A DNA stretch of 64,000 nucleotides from an uncultured Muribaculaceae bacterium (GTDB lineage: Bacteria > Bacteroidota > Bacteroidia > Bacteroidales > Muribaculaceae). Position 1 is the first letter of the stretch; every line of letters begins with the position of its first letter. A program made the position numbers and the translations under genes. The notes under the pieces were generated by a model, which did not search any database, had not been told where the DNA came from, and worked only from the letters and a program-made list of their open reading frames with translations. Below are positions 22,713 to 32,284 of the stretch, piece after piece. The DNA lies in the NCBI GenBank assembly GCA_910577585.1, contig CAJTNN010000014.1:1-64000 (forward strand). Direction: 5' to 3'.

Positions 22713-24554
22713 TTAATCCGTAGACTGAAGCATTACCAGGCGGTGGTAATGCCCCTTGCGGGCCATGAGGTCGGCGTGGGTGCCCTGTTCGATGATGCGG
22801 CCATCCTGCATGACGCAAATCTTGTCGGCATTGGTGATGGTGCTGAGACGATGGGCAATGACGATGGTTGTGCGGTCCTTCATCAGGCGTTCGAGCGCCT
22901 CCTGCACGAGGCGTTCGCTCTCGGTGTCGAGCGCCGAGGTAGCCTCGTCGAGAATCAGCACCGGCGGATTCTTCAGTATTGCCCTGGCAATGCTCACACG
23001 CTGGCGCTGACCACCCGATAGGCGTGAGCCGCGGTCTCCCACCATTGTGTCATAGCCGTCGGGAGTGGCCATGATGAAGTCGTGGGCATTGGCTATTCGG
23101 GCCGCGCGCTCCACATCCTCGCGAGTGGCCGAGGGTGAACCGAAGGCTATGTTGTTGAAGAAAGTGTCGTTGAATAGAATCGCCTCCTGATTGACATTAC
23201 CCATCAGCGAGCGCAGGTCGTGGACCTTGAGATGGCGCACGTCGATGCCATCCACCAGAATCTCACCCTCCTGCACATCCCAGAAGCGCGGCACGAGGTC
23301 CACAAGCGTTGACTTGCCTGACCCCGACTGGCCTACGATAGCCACAGTCTCACCCGGGCGCACATCGAGATTGATATGGTCGAGCACCTTGCGCTCACCA
23401 TCATAGCTGAAGCTCACATCGCGAAAGCGTATGTCGCCGCGCTGTCCGGCCGAGGCGGGGAGTGGCTTGGGGTCGGAGGGATCCTGAATCGGGTTTGAAG
23501 CCCCTAATATCACATCGATGCGCTGCAGAGCTGCCATACCCTTCTGGATAGTGTAGCCGCTGCGCGAAAGCTCCTTGGCCGGATTGATGATGCTGTAGAA
23601 GATCACCATATAGTAGATGAATTCAGCCGCATCAATCGACGAATGCCCCGAAAGTATCAGACTGCCGCCGAACCACAGCACCGCCGCGATGGCGATTGTG
23701 CCGAGAGTCTCACTCATGGGGTGGGCCAGCGATACACGGCGTTGTATGGAGTTGTTGATGCGCAGATACTCTGCCGTCTCGCGGCCGAAACGCCGGCGCA
23801 TGTCGGGCTCGGCATTAAAGGCCTTCACCACGCGTAGTCCGCCGATTGTCTCTTCGGCCGTAGATAGAATCATGCCCCAGAGGTCTTGTGCGCGGCGCGA
23901 GCTGACCTTCAGCTTTTTGCCCGCATATCCCATCACGCTCCCCACCACCGGCAGCAGCACGAGCACAAAGATTGTGAGCTGCCACGAGATGTATATCATC
24001 ACTCCGAGGCAGAGCAGAATCATGATAGGGTAGCGGATGATAGATAGAATCGATGCCAGCACCGAATATTCCACCTCGCTCACATCGCCTGACAAGCGCG
24101 CCATGATGTCGCCCTTGCGCTCCATGGTGAAGAATCCTATCGGCAGCGAGAGAATCTTGGCATACATCTCATTGCGGATGTCGCGCACCACGCCGTTGCG
24201 TAGCGGGATGATGAAGAAGTCAGAGAGGAAGTAGGTGCCGGTCTTGAGGATAGTCATGATGATGAGCACCCCCGCCAGCGCACCGAGGGTGAATGATTGG
24301 CCTCGCGAGGCAATCATCCGGTCGGTGAAGTAATAGAAATTATTGATCACCACATCCTTGATATTTCCGGCCCCCCAGGGGATAAACTCATAATGCTCCG
24401 TGCTGAGACCGAAAAGCATTTGCAGGATCGGAATCAGGAAAGCGAAAGAGAATATGGTGAGGAAGGCTGTGAGGATGTTGAAGAGCACACTCAGAGCGAG
24501 TGTACCCTTGTAGGGCCATGCGAAACGGCGTATGAACATCAACAGGTCTTTCAT
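22713..24554 (-). CDS. ABC exporter, MsbA/lipid exporter type
   Basis: The ATG at 24554 (MKDLLMFIRRFAWPYKGTL) gives 613 residues; the frame extends to 24752 but the extra 66 residues look like chance translation. An N-terminal six-helix ABC membrane domain (about 15-330) is followed by a nucleotide-binding domain with Walker A GQSGSGKST, the Q-loop region NVNQEAILFNDTF, signature LSGGQRQR, Walker B VLILDEATSALD and the H-loop AHRLST. The half-transporter layout is that of MsbA-type lipid A or drug exporters. The gene stands alone ahead of purN. Substrate is inferred. Confidence 0.85.
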   Translation of the reverse strand: MKDLLMFIRRFAWPYKGTLALSVLFNILTAFLTIFSFAFLIPILQMLFGLSTEHYEFIPWGAGNIKDVVINNFYYFTDRMIASRGQSFTLGALAGVLIIMTILKTGTYFLSDFFIIPLRNGVVRDIRNEMYAKILSLPIGFFTMERKGDIMARLSGDVSEVEYSVLASILSIIRYPIMILLCLGVMIYISWQLTIFVLVLLPVVGSVMGYAGKKLKVSSRRAQDLWGMILSTAEETIGGLRVVKAFNAEPDMRRRFGRETAEYLRINNSIQRRVSLAHPMSETLGTIAIAAVLWFGGSLILSGHSSIDAAEFIYYMVIFYSIINPAKELSRSGYTIQKGMAALQRIDVILGASNPIQDPSDPKPLPASAGQRGDIRFRDVSFSYDGERKVLDHINLDVRPGETVAIVGQSGSGKSTLVDLVPRFWDVQEGEILVDGIDVRHLKVHDLRSLMGNVNQEAILFNDTFFNNIAFGSPSATREDVERAARIANAHDFIMATPDGYDTMVGDRGSRLSGGQRQRVSIARAILKNPPVLILDEATSALDTESERLVQEALERLMKDRTTIVIAHRLSTITNADKICVMQDGRIIEQGTHADLMARKGHYHRLVMLQSTD

Positions 24555-24813
24555 GAAGCTTGGCGCAGTTGTGAGTGCAGTCGCAGCAAGCGGCGTGCGA
24601 CCGTCTCTGATTGAGAAGTATGGCCGGCGATGCACGTATGCCCCGAGTGCAGTCCGAAGCCCTGCTGCGCCAGAGTAATCAGTCACTCGCCGCAGGTCAG
24701 CATCAGCCAGACACTCAAAATGCCATGCGCACACCAAGCCATTGAAATGCAAATTTAGTGAAAAATTCGCTCAATCTCAAATAAATCAGCCCGAACTGCG
24801 CGCCGAAACAGCG

Positions 24814-25140
24814 TTATAAGTTCATGCCGGAGACAATTTTCTTTATCATTTCAAGATTGACGCTATCCACATCTGATTTGTCATAAATAAAGAGCAGATA
24901 AAGGCAACCGTCATACTCCAACGTATCAAGGGTAATACCCCGTGCTCCACCAGATTTCCCATTCCCCTTAGACTTTATCGCCATGCGTACCTTGCGATAC
25001 CCCATTCCCAAATCAATTCCTAAGTGTGGATTTCGCTCCAATTCGTCCAATAAGTCTTGATAGTCTTGATTGAAACTTTTGTAACGTTTAGCCAAGGGTT
25101 TGGCGCAACGTTTAAACTCTTCAGTTGTGATTATCTCCAT
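24814..25140 (-). CDS. RelE/ParE-family toxin
   Basis: A 108-residue basic protein. It starts EIITTEEFKRCAKPLAKRYK and carries LGMGYRKVRMAIKSKGNGKS with a GGARGIT segment and the hydrophobic LYLLFIYDKSD strand, typical of Bacteroidetes RelE/ParE-superfamily toxins, which usually cleave mRNA on the ribosome. It overlaps the antitoxin stop by one base. The pair borders the AT-rich RiPP locus and may stabilise that region. Confidence 0.8.
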   Translation of the reverse strand: MEIITTEEFKRCAKPLAKRYKSFNQDYQDLLDELERNPHLGIDLGMGYRKVRMAIKSKGNGKSGGARGITLDTLEYDGCLYLLFIYDKSDVDSVNLEMIKKIVSGMNL

Positions 25141-25370
25141 CAGAATACTACATCTCTTGCATTGGAGAGTGTTGTGTGCCCTTCCTTATGTGCCTTGACT
25201 TCTTCCAAAGCAGTTTTCAAATGGTGTTCTATAATCGCATCCTCACTGTCGATAGGCACAATTTTGAAGTTTCCTACCCGTGATGTCAGCATTACTGATT
25301 GCCCATCTCTCGGCGCCGTCAGTATCTTTGACTGATTGGCGCGAAATTCTCTTGCTGTGACTACTCTCAT
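25140..25370 (-). CDS. Phd/YefM-type antitoxin
   Basis: A 76-residue protein beginning MRVVTAREFRANQSKIL, the DNA-binding N-terminal block of Phd/YefM antitoxins, followed by VMLTSRVGNFKIVPI and a C-terminal helix (AIIEHHLKTALEEVKAHKEG) that would wrap the toxin. It precedes the RelE gene with a one-base overlap. A promoter box and palindrome lie just upstream, consistent with autorepression. Confidence 0.82.
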   Translation of the reverse strand: MRVVTAREFRANQSKILTAPRDGQSVMLTSRVGNFKIVPIDSEDAIIEHHLKTALEEVKAHKEGHTTLSNARDVVF

Positions 25371-25392
25371 GTCAGTGTTGTTTAATGTTTCT

Positions 25393-25430
25393 GCAAATAT
25401 AACAAAAGTGCACCATATTGGTACACCAAT
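25393..25430 (-). promoter_or_regulatory. Promoter and operator of the toxin-antitoxin pair
   Basis: TATATTTGC on the minus strand (25393-25401) matches TAnnTTTG. The near-palindrome ATTGGT-AC-ACCAAT (25417-25430) sits just upstream, where a Phd-type repressor would block transcription. The remaining sequence up to 25,660 has no supportable gene. Confidence 0.5.
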
Positions 25431-25671
25431 TATTTATTTTTACATATTAAGGCTATATAAATTTGTAGTCGCAGATGTCTTGCACCTCCTCCCGGGCGTC
25501 AGCCGGAAATCTATGCCCCTGGGATGGATGTGCTGACGAAGGTATGAGGGTGTCATAAATCATTCGGCATGACTTCGCTGTGCAACACAACGCTGCCACT
25601 TATAAATCTGTTATTACAGAGGCGTAAGCGTGTTCAACCGACGAGTCGTGTTTTTTTCTTATTTATTTTTT

Positions 25672-25700
25672 TTTGATATTCTTTTGCAATTTTAACTTTT
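25672..25700 (+). promoter_or_regulatory. Promoter of the RiPP precursor
   Basis: TTTG (25672-25675), 17 bases, then TAACTTTT (25693-25700), close to the Bacteroidetes TTTG/TAnnTTTG consensus. It leaves a leader of about 80 bases before the precursor ATG at 25,786. The surroundings are very AT-rich, so chance matches are possible. Confidence 0.4.
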
Positions 25701-25785
25701 TTGATTAAATTAGCGGCGTGAAACTTTATAGCTTTTAAGTTTACACCTGAATTAACCACATTATTAACCCCTAAACCAATCGGAT

Positions 25786-26004
25786 ATGCAACTACAACAG
25801 ATTGAAGATCTTCTCCTCCAGGAGATGGAAGATGTAGTCGGCGGGACAGCTGGAGTGTGCGAGTGTGTGTCTGCAGCCCACCAATCTTCCGGCACAGGAC
25901 AGTGCGTTTGCGAAAGTGTAGCAGAGCAGAAGCTGGTGGATACCGGTCTTAAACCGCCTACCTGTTCCTGCAAATCATCGGCTGCGCAACTCACCGGCAC
26001 GTGA
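25786..26004 (+). CDS. RiPP precursor peptide with double-glycine leader and three CxC motifs
   Basis: A 72-residue peptide. The leader (residues 1-20) is amphipathic and ends LLLQEMEDVVGG, the double-glycine cleavage pattern used by C39 peptidase transporters. The predicted 52-residue core carries six cysteines arranged as three CxC motifs (residues 25/27 CEC, 40/42 CVC, 60/62 CSC) spaced 12 and 17 residues apart and rich in Ser/Thr/Gly/Gln. It is followed by a radical SAM maturase, a TonB-dependent receptor-like barrel and a C39 ABC transporter on the same strand. The modification is most likely a radical-generated crosslink, perhaps thioether, but this is inference. No family assignment is claimed. 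Confidence 0.8.
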   Translation: MQLQQIEDLLLQEMEDVVGGTAGVCECVSAAHQSSGTGQCVCESVAEQKLVDTGLKPPTCSCKSSAAQLTGT

Positions 26005-26018
26005 AAATGTAATCGCAA

Positions 26019-26041
26019 CTGAGTACAACTAATGTACTCAG
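26019..26041 (+). terminator. Hairpin behind the precursor gene, possible attenuator
   Basis: CTGAGTACA (26019-26027) and TGTACTCAG (26033-26041) pair perfectly around a five-base loop, 15 bases after the precursor stop. No T-run follows. Such a hairpin could raise precursor transcript over downstream genes. Confidence 0.5.
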
Positions 26042-26067
26042 TTCGAATCCACTCACTCCCCCAATCA

Positions 26068-26232
26068 AGCTCGCCTAAACTTTTCACCTGTTAATTTTAT
26101 ATTTTTGTAGGATTTTTTTTATTACGGTATGATGCAGTCCATTCTTTAACTCATACTTTAATACAATAAATTACAATCTATATATTAACACTCAAAATTC
26201 GCTTATTTTGAAATGAATGGTTTAGGCGAGCT
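26068..26232. repeat. 13-bp inverted repeats bracketing the precursor-maturase spacer
   Basis: AGCTCGCCTAAAC (26068-26080) is matched exactly by GTTTAGGCGAGCT (26220-26232). The 139 bases between are AT-rich and contain TATTTTTG (26100-26107), a match to the -7 consensus on the plus strand. The arrangement resembles the ends of an invertible promoter or a tiny mobile element. A small AGCCAA/TTGGCT hairpin follows at 26,235-26,251. There is no gene in 26,005-26,287. Confidence 0.65.
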
Positions 26233-26287
26233 AAAGCCAAATCACTTGGCTATTCCGCCTTAAATTCACTCAGCTAATCACCAACTC

Positions 26288-27742
26288 ATGTACATACACC
26301 TTTCACTACATTACACTGTGCGAAATGAGAAGGGATGCTCTTATCTAATACACCGAGTAGGAATTCTCAATCAAACCACGAATGGTTTCGAGACACTTTG
26401 TATGCCTCCGTTTATGGGCTACATACTGGCACATATCGGAGATGCGCCTTACGAACAATCCATTGCGGATATATCCTCAAGATTAGGAGTCAGCATTCAA
26501 GCTGTGCGGCATTTTGTCAATCAATTGACTGATAATCTTGAATGTAAGAATTTTGTAATCAACGACCATCTTTCTATCAATCTTCCCCCTGCATTATTAT
26601 GCAAATCCTCTGACAAAGTTGATGTAAAAATATGGGAAGCCGATGACTTGAATTTTGAAACTGACTTCACATTAAAACGCCCGGAGATGCCGATATCGGT
26701 GAATCTCATGGCCACCACACAGTGCACTACTGACTGCATCTATTGCTATGCTGACAGATCACTGCATCCTGTAATGGAGACCAGCAAAGTACTGGAGCTG
26801 ATATCTGAACTGCACGATGAAGGTGTGGTAAATATCACCTTAACAGGTGGCGACGTCTTTGCACGTAAGGACTGGAAAACCATATTGAAATCAATGCGCG
26901 ATTTGGAATATTTTCCTTATATCTCTACAAAGACACCTGTCAGCCCGGATGACATACTGTTTCTTAAATCATTGGGATACAATGAAATTCAATTCTCATT
27001 AGATTCCCATTCAGAGACCATACTTAAAGGAATGGTCAATGCTCCGGAAAACTACCTGCAAAAGGTAGTGGATTTTCTACGTGCGGCTGGAGAAAATAAT
27101 TTTAAGATATTGATTCGCAGCGTAGTTACCAAACAGAATGCCGACATAAATCAAATAACCGGATTCTACAATTTCCTCTCAGCATTCGATGCGGTCAAGG
27201 AGTGGGCAATTACGCCTGCGTTCTTTTCTCCCTACAAAGCAGACCATTACAAAAATCTGCAAGTCAACAACGATGACTTAAAGGACATTTACGCCTTCTC
27301 CAAACGCGATGACCTTAAGTTTCCAATACTGTTGAACAAAATATCAGATAAGGGTTACCGACTCAAATCTACTGAAAGTGTGGAGGATTACGTTGTCGCA
27401 AATCAAATCTGTATGGCCAATACCACAGCCTTATCCATTTTGGCCAACGGCAGATGCAGCCTATGTGAGATGCTTTACGAAGCAGACGAATATATCCTGG
27501 GAGATGTGAGAAAATCATCAGTACGCGACATCTGGAACTCTAATAAAGCTCTCGGCTTATATCATCTCAAGCAGGCGGCGATTGATAAAGACTCAGCGTG
27601 CGCATCCTGTACGGTATTTGAGCAATGTCGCAACGCTTATGGCAAGCGAGTATGCTATGTTGATATACGTAAAACCGGGAAATCGCTGTCATGTCCTGAC
27701 CCCCGCTGTCCTATGGCGGAGGACTACAATCTAATTTTCTAA
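26288..27742 (+). CDS. Radical SAM/SPASM peptide maturase
   Basis: A 484-residue enzyme. The N-terminal 130 residues include a helical segment (YEQSIADISSRLGVSIQAVR) that could be a PqqD-like precursor-recognition region. The radical SAM core starts with CTTDCIYC (residues about 145-152, CX3CX2C), followed by TLTGGDVFARKDW and a TIM-barrel. A SPASM-like C-terminus binds auxiliary clusters: CMANTT, NGRCSLCEML, CASCTVFEQC, then CYVD and CPDPRC, about ten cysteines. Such enzymes crosslink or epimerise peptide precursors. It lies 283 bases after the precursor and 11 bases before the receptor gene. Confidence 0.9.
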   Translation: MYIHLSLHYTVRNEKGCSYLIHRVGILNQTTNGFETLCMPPFMGYILAHIGDAPYEQSIADISSRLGVSIQAVRHFVNQLTDNLECKNFVINDHLSINLPPALLCKSSDKVDVKIWEADDLNFETDFTLKRPEMPISVNLMATTQCTTDCIYCYADRSLHPVMETSKVLELISELHDEGVVNITLTGGDVFARKDWKTILKSMRDLEYFPYISTKTPVSPDDILFLKSLGYNEIQFSLDSHSETILKGMVNAPENYLQKVVDFLRAAGENNFKILIRSVVTKQNADINQITGFYNFLSAFDAVKEWAITPAFFSPYKADHYKNLQVNNDDLKDIYAFSKRDDLKFPILLNKISDKGYRLKSTESVEDYVVANQICMANTTALSILANGRCSLCEMLYEADEYILGDVRKSSVRDIWNSNKALGLYHLKQAAIDKDSACASCTVFEQCRNAYGKRVCYVDIRKTGKSLSCPDPRCPMAEDYNLIF

Positions 27743-27753
27743 AAGGAACCGTT

Positions 27754-30036
27754 ATGAGATTATTACTTTTATTATTGACTGTGATTGGTGCAATATGCGT
27801 CAATGCCCGGGATATAGTTATAATCAGTAACCCTCCGGGGAGCCCCGTTGCGGGGGGAGCGGCCAAGTTCTATAACGCTGCGAATGATTCTGTGGGATAT
27901 GCGAAAATATCGGCAAAGGGGGTGCTGCAAATTCCAAGGCTGGACTATGCCGCTGTCGAGATTATAGCCGACGGATGCGCTCCCCGGCTGATTTCATCAC
28001 ACCACCTTGCTGACACCATCGAGGTGCGTCCACACACCACCCTTCAGGAGGTGGTGGTCACCCCGGGTAATGTGGAGGAGTTTGGCAACAAGACCACCTA
28101 CAAAATTCCGATGGCAGACATGGAGAGATATATCAATCTGTATCAAGCGCTAAATGAGATTCCTCATCTCAGGATTTTGTCGTCAGGGGATGCATACTAT
28201 GAAGGGAATAGTGATATCGTCTTTCTTATCAACGGTGTGCAGGCCAGCAAAACTGAGCTGCAGACCATCTCCAAAGAGGATATTTCAAAAATCGATGTCT
28301 ATAGAAATCCACCGGCCAGATTTGCGGCGCAGGGCGTATCGACCGTTATTGATATCATTCTTAAGTCTGACATCATTGGCGGTAACATCGGTGTTAACCT
28401 CTCACAAGCCTTTTATCCAGTCAGGGGGGATAATTCAGCTGCCCTCTATTATAATTACAAGCGGTCGAGATTCTCACTGATATACACTGAAAGTAACAGG
28501 CATAATGACAAGAATCGTGAGGATGAGCTGCTTGAGTATGATTTTGATGGTGTGCATTATAAGAAATCGAAAGAGGGTCTTGACTCTCCATCAGATATAG
28601 ATGATAATCAGATTACATTTACCTTTCAGAATAACAAATCGCTCGACTATCTCTACAATCTACAGGTACAGGCGGGGTTTAACCGATACAAGAGAAACTT
28701 CAATCAGAATGTATTCTCGGACTCCTATGAGTTTACCGCCGAAAACTACCTCAATACCAAATATAACCTCTATCGTGTATCAAATTATTTTGAGAAATAT
28801 CTTGGCGACAAGGGGGCTCATGGCTCTGTGATAGCCTGCGTTAATTATCAGCATTACGACACTGGTTACACCTCCTCATATAAGGAATACACATCGGCGG
28901 ATATGCCTGATGCAGTATATAATTATTCAACTTACAAGACAAGGTTGGATGCCGTCTTCGGCGAAGTTCAGTATCAATTGCCCTATAGTAAACTCGGATA
29001 CCTTTACGTGGCCACCTATGGATTCTATAAGAAGGGTCAATATGTGGATGCTGTGACACCATTTTACGAATCTATCGGGACATTCGGCGCTAATGCCACA
29101 TGGTTTCGTAGCTGGAACAATAAGCTGTCGGCTTACGCATCCATTGGAGTGGAGTATACAAAGGTCAGCACCACCATGCGCAGTGCCCCCTATGATATTG
29201 TACTGCCCCAACCAGCGGCCCAGCTGACATGGCGATGCCTTCCGAACCTGCGCGTCTGGGCTGCATATTCATTCTCAATGTCGAGTCCTGAAATCTCGCA
29301 GTTAAGTGAGACCAACCAGTGGCTTGACACCAAGCTTGTGTATCACGGCAATTCGCTGCTTAAGCCGAGCAAGCGCCATAGCGCCCGATTGTCAGGCAGC
29401 TTTGACAGCCGCTACTTCAGCGCATCACTGCACTTCGGTTATTCCTTCTCACCCGATATGATATGCAGTCAGTATCTGCTGACTGATGACTACATGCTTG
29501 AGACCATAGTCAATCTCGACACGTATGAAAATAAATTTCTACAGTTTGAGGCATCAGTAAATCCGCTTGGCAACAATAAACTCTCTTGGTGGAACATGAT
29601 AATCTATGGTAAACTCAACGGTAAGAACAGCCAGTACAGTTGGGAGGGGCATCGATTCCAGTGGATGTCGTCGCTCTCCCTGAATCTTGACAAATGGACA
29701 GCTTCAGCCTCGTATCAATATCCGGGGCAAGTGCCCGATGGACAATTGATACGCCCGCGCGCACAATTCTGGAGCATATCAGGGTATTATCGCCCAATTC
29801 CAGATCTTTCAATCGGATTAGAATGGGCGATGCCATTCGGCAAGGTGTTCAAGGATAGTGAATACACGATTGATTCGGCACCCGTATACTATTCAAGGAC
29901 AAATAAAGTATATGACCGCGTCAACTGTGTATCTCTGCTATTCTCCTGGAATTTCTCGTTTGGCAGAAACCACAATAATGAAGCTCCAAAATTCTATAAA
30001 GGAGATTCAGATTCAGGATTGCTGCAAAAATATTAA
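27754..30036 (+). CDS. TonB-dependent receptor-like outer-membrane protein of the RiPP locus
   Basis: A 760-residue protein with a signal peptide (about 1-18), a short beta-sandwich N-terminal domain, then a plug-like domain (TLQEVVVTPGNVEEFGNKTT at about 98-117, YEGNSDIVFLINGVQASKTE, then ISKEDISKIDVYRNPPARFA) and a beta-barrel to the C-terminus. In this locus it probably moves the finished peptide, or a ligand linked to it, across the outer membrane; the direction is unknown. It begins 11 bases after the maturase stop and ends three bases before the transporter ATG, so the three genes form one operon. Confidence 0.8.
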   Translation: MRLLLLLLTVIGAICVNARDIVIISNPPGSPVAGGAAKFYNAANDSVGYAKISAKGVLQIPRLDYAAVEIIADGCAPRLISSHHLADTIEVRPHTTLQEVVVTPGNVEEFGNKTTYKIPMADMERYINLYQALNEIPHLRILSSGDAYYEGNSDIVFLINGVQASKTELQTISKEDISKIDVYRNPPARFAAQGVSTVIDIILKSDIIGGNIGVNLSQAFYPVRGDNSAALYYNYKRSRFSLIYTESNRHNDKNREDELLEYDFDGVHYKKSKEGLDSPSDIDDNQITFTFQNNKSLDYLYNLQVQAGFNRYKRNFNQNVFSDSYEFTAENYLNTKYNLYRVSNYFEKYLGDKGAHGSVIACVNYQHYDTGYTSSYKEYTSADMPDAVYNYSTYKTRLDAVFGEVQYQLPYSKLGYLYVATYGFYKKGQYVDAVTPFYESIGTFGANATWFRSWNNKLSAYASIGVEYTKVSTTMRSAPYDIVLPQPAAQLTWRCLPNLRVWAAYSFSMSSPEISQLSETNQWLDTKLVYHGNSLLKPSKRHSARLSGSFDSRYFSASLHFGYSFSPDMICSQYLLTDDYMLETIVNLDTYENKFLQFEASVNPLGNNKLSWWNMIIYGKLNGKNSQYSWEGHRFQWMSSLSLNLDKWTASASYQYPGQVPDGQLIRPRAQFWSISGYYRPIPDLSIGLEWAMPFGKVFKDSEYTIDSAPVYYSRTNKVYDRVNCVSLLFSWNFSFGRNHNNEAPKFYKGDSDSGLLQKY

Positions 30037-30039
30037 GTC

Positions 30040-32232
30040 ATGGCCCGATTCAGATTGATATCCCAACATGACGGAATGCAGTGTGGCGTGGCTTGTGTAG
30101 CGATGATCTGCCGGCATTTTAACCGTAATTTTTCAATTCTTGACCTTGAAAATTACTGTGCAGCCTCAAAACAGGGCATCTCTCTGAAAGCAATACATGA
30201 TGCAGCCGCTACAATCGGACTTGATACGGCGGCTGGAAAGCTAACAATAGAGAGTCTGGCAAAGAATCCTCTGCCCTGTGTGTTGCATTGGAAGCAGAAT
30301 CATTTTGTAGTGCTGTATAAAGTCAACCGACAAGCCACAAAATTCTGGATTGCCGATCCAGCCAAGGGGAAATATCAATGCTCGGTTGAGGATATGCGTC
30401 AGTTCTGGGTATCTACCAGAAGCAATGCTGAAGATAAAGGGATTGCCATGTTTTTCGAGCCCACCCCTGAATTTGAAAATAGAATTGAGGCTAATCAGCC
30501 GCCGATACATTCCTTTAGATTTCTATGGAAATACTTTATACAATACCGGCGGCTTCTATTGCAGATTGTGCTGGGGCTTACGTTAGGATGTCTGTTGCAG
30601 CTTATCCTTCCCTTCCTTACTCAGTGGATAGTAGATATAGGCATCCGGCATGAGGATATAAACTTCATCTGGCTGATTCTTCTTGGCGAGTTGACAATCG
30701 TACTTGGAAGCACGGCCACCGACTTCATACGCCGGTGGCTGCTGCTTCATATGTTGATGCGCATCAACATCTCATTAGTCAGTGACTTCTTCATCAAGCT
30801 TTTCAAACTCCCAATGGCATTCTTCGAGACTAAGTTGCTCGGGGATATCCTTCAGCGGATGGGCGACCATGGTCGTATACAGTCATTCCTGACAACGCAG
30901 ATGCTGGGCATAATATTTACGATGCTCTCATTTCTTGTATTTGGAGCGGTGCTTTTCATCTACAACCGGCTTATATTCTGCATCTTCTGCGCCGGCAGCT
31001 TGATGTATGGTATTTGGATAGCAGCCTTTCTTTCCAAAAGAAAGATTCTGGACTTTGAGTTGTTTGACAGGCAATCCACCAACCAAAACCTGACATATCA
31101 GATGATTACCTCTATGCAAGAAATAAAACTGCATAATTGTGAGCAGCGGCGCCGCTGGGAGTGGGAGGATTCACAGGCCGACCTATTCAATGTGCAGATG
31201 AAATCGATGAAACTGCAGCAGACCCAGGAGGCGGGCAGCGTATTCATAAATGAGATTAAGAATATACTCATCACAATCTTTACTGCCACGGCCGTCATCA
31301 ACCATGAACTGACGTTAGGTGCGATGCTTGCTATCCAGTATATTGTGGGCCAGCTGAACTCACCTGTCGAACAACTTATGGCTTTCATCTATTCATTGCA
31401 GGATGTGAAAATATCATTAGAGAGAATCAATGAGATTCATAAGCGCAGTGATGAAGACGGCGATTCCCGGTGCATTACAAGTATTCCGGATGACAAGTCT
31501 ATTTGCCTGTGCAATGTAGACTTCAAATATAATCCGCATTCCTTACGCAAAACTATCTCTGATGTGACATTTGATATTCCTGAAGGAAAAGTTACAGCAA
31601 TTGTCGGAGCCTCTGGGAGTGGAAAAACAACTTTGATAAAATTATTGTTAGGCTACTTTCCGGTTATGGAGGGTAAAATCACGATAGGTGGAATCAATTT
31701 AAATGATTATAATTTGAAATGTTGGCGAGGAAGGTGCGGTGCTGTGATGCAGGAGGGGGTGATATTTTCTGAGTCTATTGCCCGCAATATTGCAGTTGAC
31801 GATAATGAGATTGATATTGCAAAGCTCGAGAAAGCAGCACGCATTGCTAATATCCATGATTACGTAATATCCCTCCCCTTGAAATATAATACCAAGATTG
31901 GCCGTGATGGCATGGGGTTAAGCCAGGGACAGAAACAGAGGATACTTATTGCGCGTGCTATCTACAAAAGTCCTCAATACATATTTCTTGATGAGGCCAC
32001 AAACGCGCTCGATGCAAAGAATGAACGAGACATTGTCGAGAACCTGACAGAATTCTACAAAGGACGCACTGTCGTGGTTGTAGCCCATAGATTATCAACC
32101 GTCAAGTATGCCGACAACATCATCGTCATGGAGAATGGTGAAATAGCAGAAATGGGGACACATGATGATCTGATAAAATGCAAAGGTGTATATTTCAATC
32201 TTGTGAAGAATCAGCTTGAACTGGGATCTTGA
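30040..32232 (+). CDS. Peptidase-containing ABC transporter (C39 bacteriocin-type exporter)
   Basis: A 730-residue protein. Residues about 5-135 are a C39 peptidase with the catalytic Cys15 in QHDGMQCGVACVAMI, His in HFVVLYKV (about 89) and Asp in WIADPAKG; all three are present, so it should cut after the GG of the precursor. A six-helix ABC membrane domain spans about 160-460. The NBD has Walker A GASGSGKTT, signature LSQGQKQR, Walker B YIFLDEATNALD and AHRLST. It exports the modified peptide from the cytoplasm while removing the leader. A full-length HlyD partner normally follows in Gram-negatives; only a truncated one is present next door. Confidence 0.92.
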   Translation: MARFRLISQHDGMQCGVACVAMICRHFNRNFSILDLENYCAASKQGISLKAIHDAAATIGLDTAAGKLTIESLAKNPLPCVLHWKQNHFVVLYKVNRQATKFWIADPAKGKYQCSVEDMRQFWVSTRSNAEDKGIAMFFEPTPEFENRIEANQPPIHSFRFLWKYFIQYRRLLLQIVLGLTLGCLLQLILPFLTQWIVDIGIRHEDINFIWLILLGELTIVLGSTATDFIRRWLLLHMLMRINISLVSDFFIKLFKLPMAFFETKLLGDILQRMGDHGRIQSFLTTQMLGIIFTMLSFLVFGAVLFIYNRLIFCIFCAGSLMYGIWIAAFLSKRKILDFELFDRQSTNQNLTYQMITSMQEIKLHNCEQRRRWEWEDSQADLFNVQMKSMKLQQTQEAGSVFINEIKNILITIFTATAVINHELTLGAMLAIQYIVGQLNSPVEQLMAFIYSLQDVKISLERINEIHKRSDEDGDSRCITSIPDDKSICLCNVDFKYNPHSLRKTISDVTFDIPEGKVTAIVGASGSGKTTLIKLLLGYFPVMEGKITIGGINLNDYNLKCWRGRCGAVMQEGVIFSESIARNIAVDDNEIDIAKLEKAARIANIHDYVISLPLKYNTKIGRDGMGLSQGQKQRILIARAIYKSPQYIFLDEATNALDAKNERDIVENLTEFYKGRTVVVVAHRLSTVKYADNIIVMENGEIAEMGTHDDLIKCKGVYFNLVKNQLELGS

Positions 32233-32284
32233 CCCCGCATCAAAATCATCTAATCCGCAATAGAATCCATCATACAAATCTATA

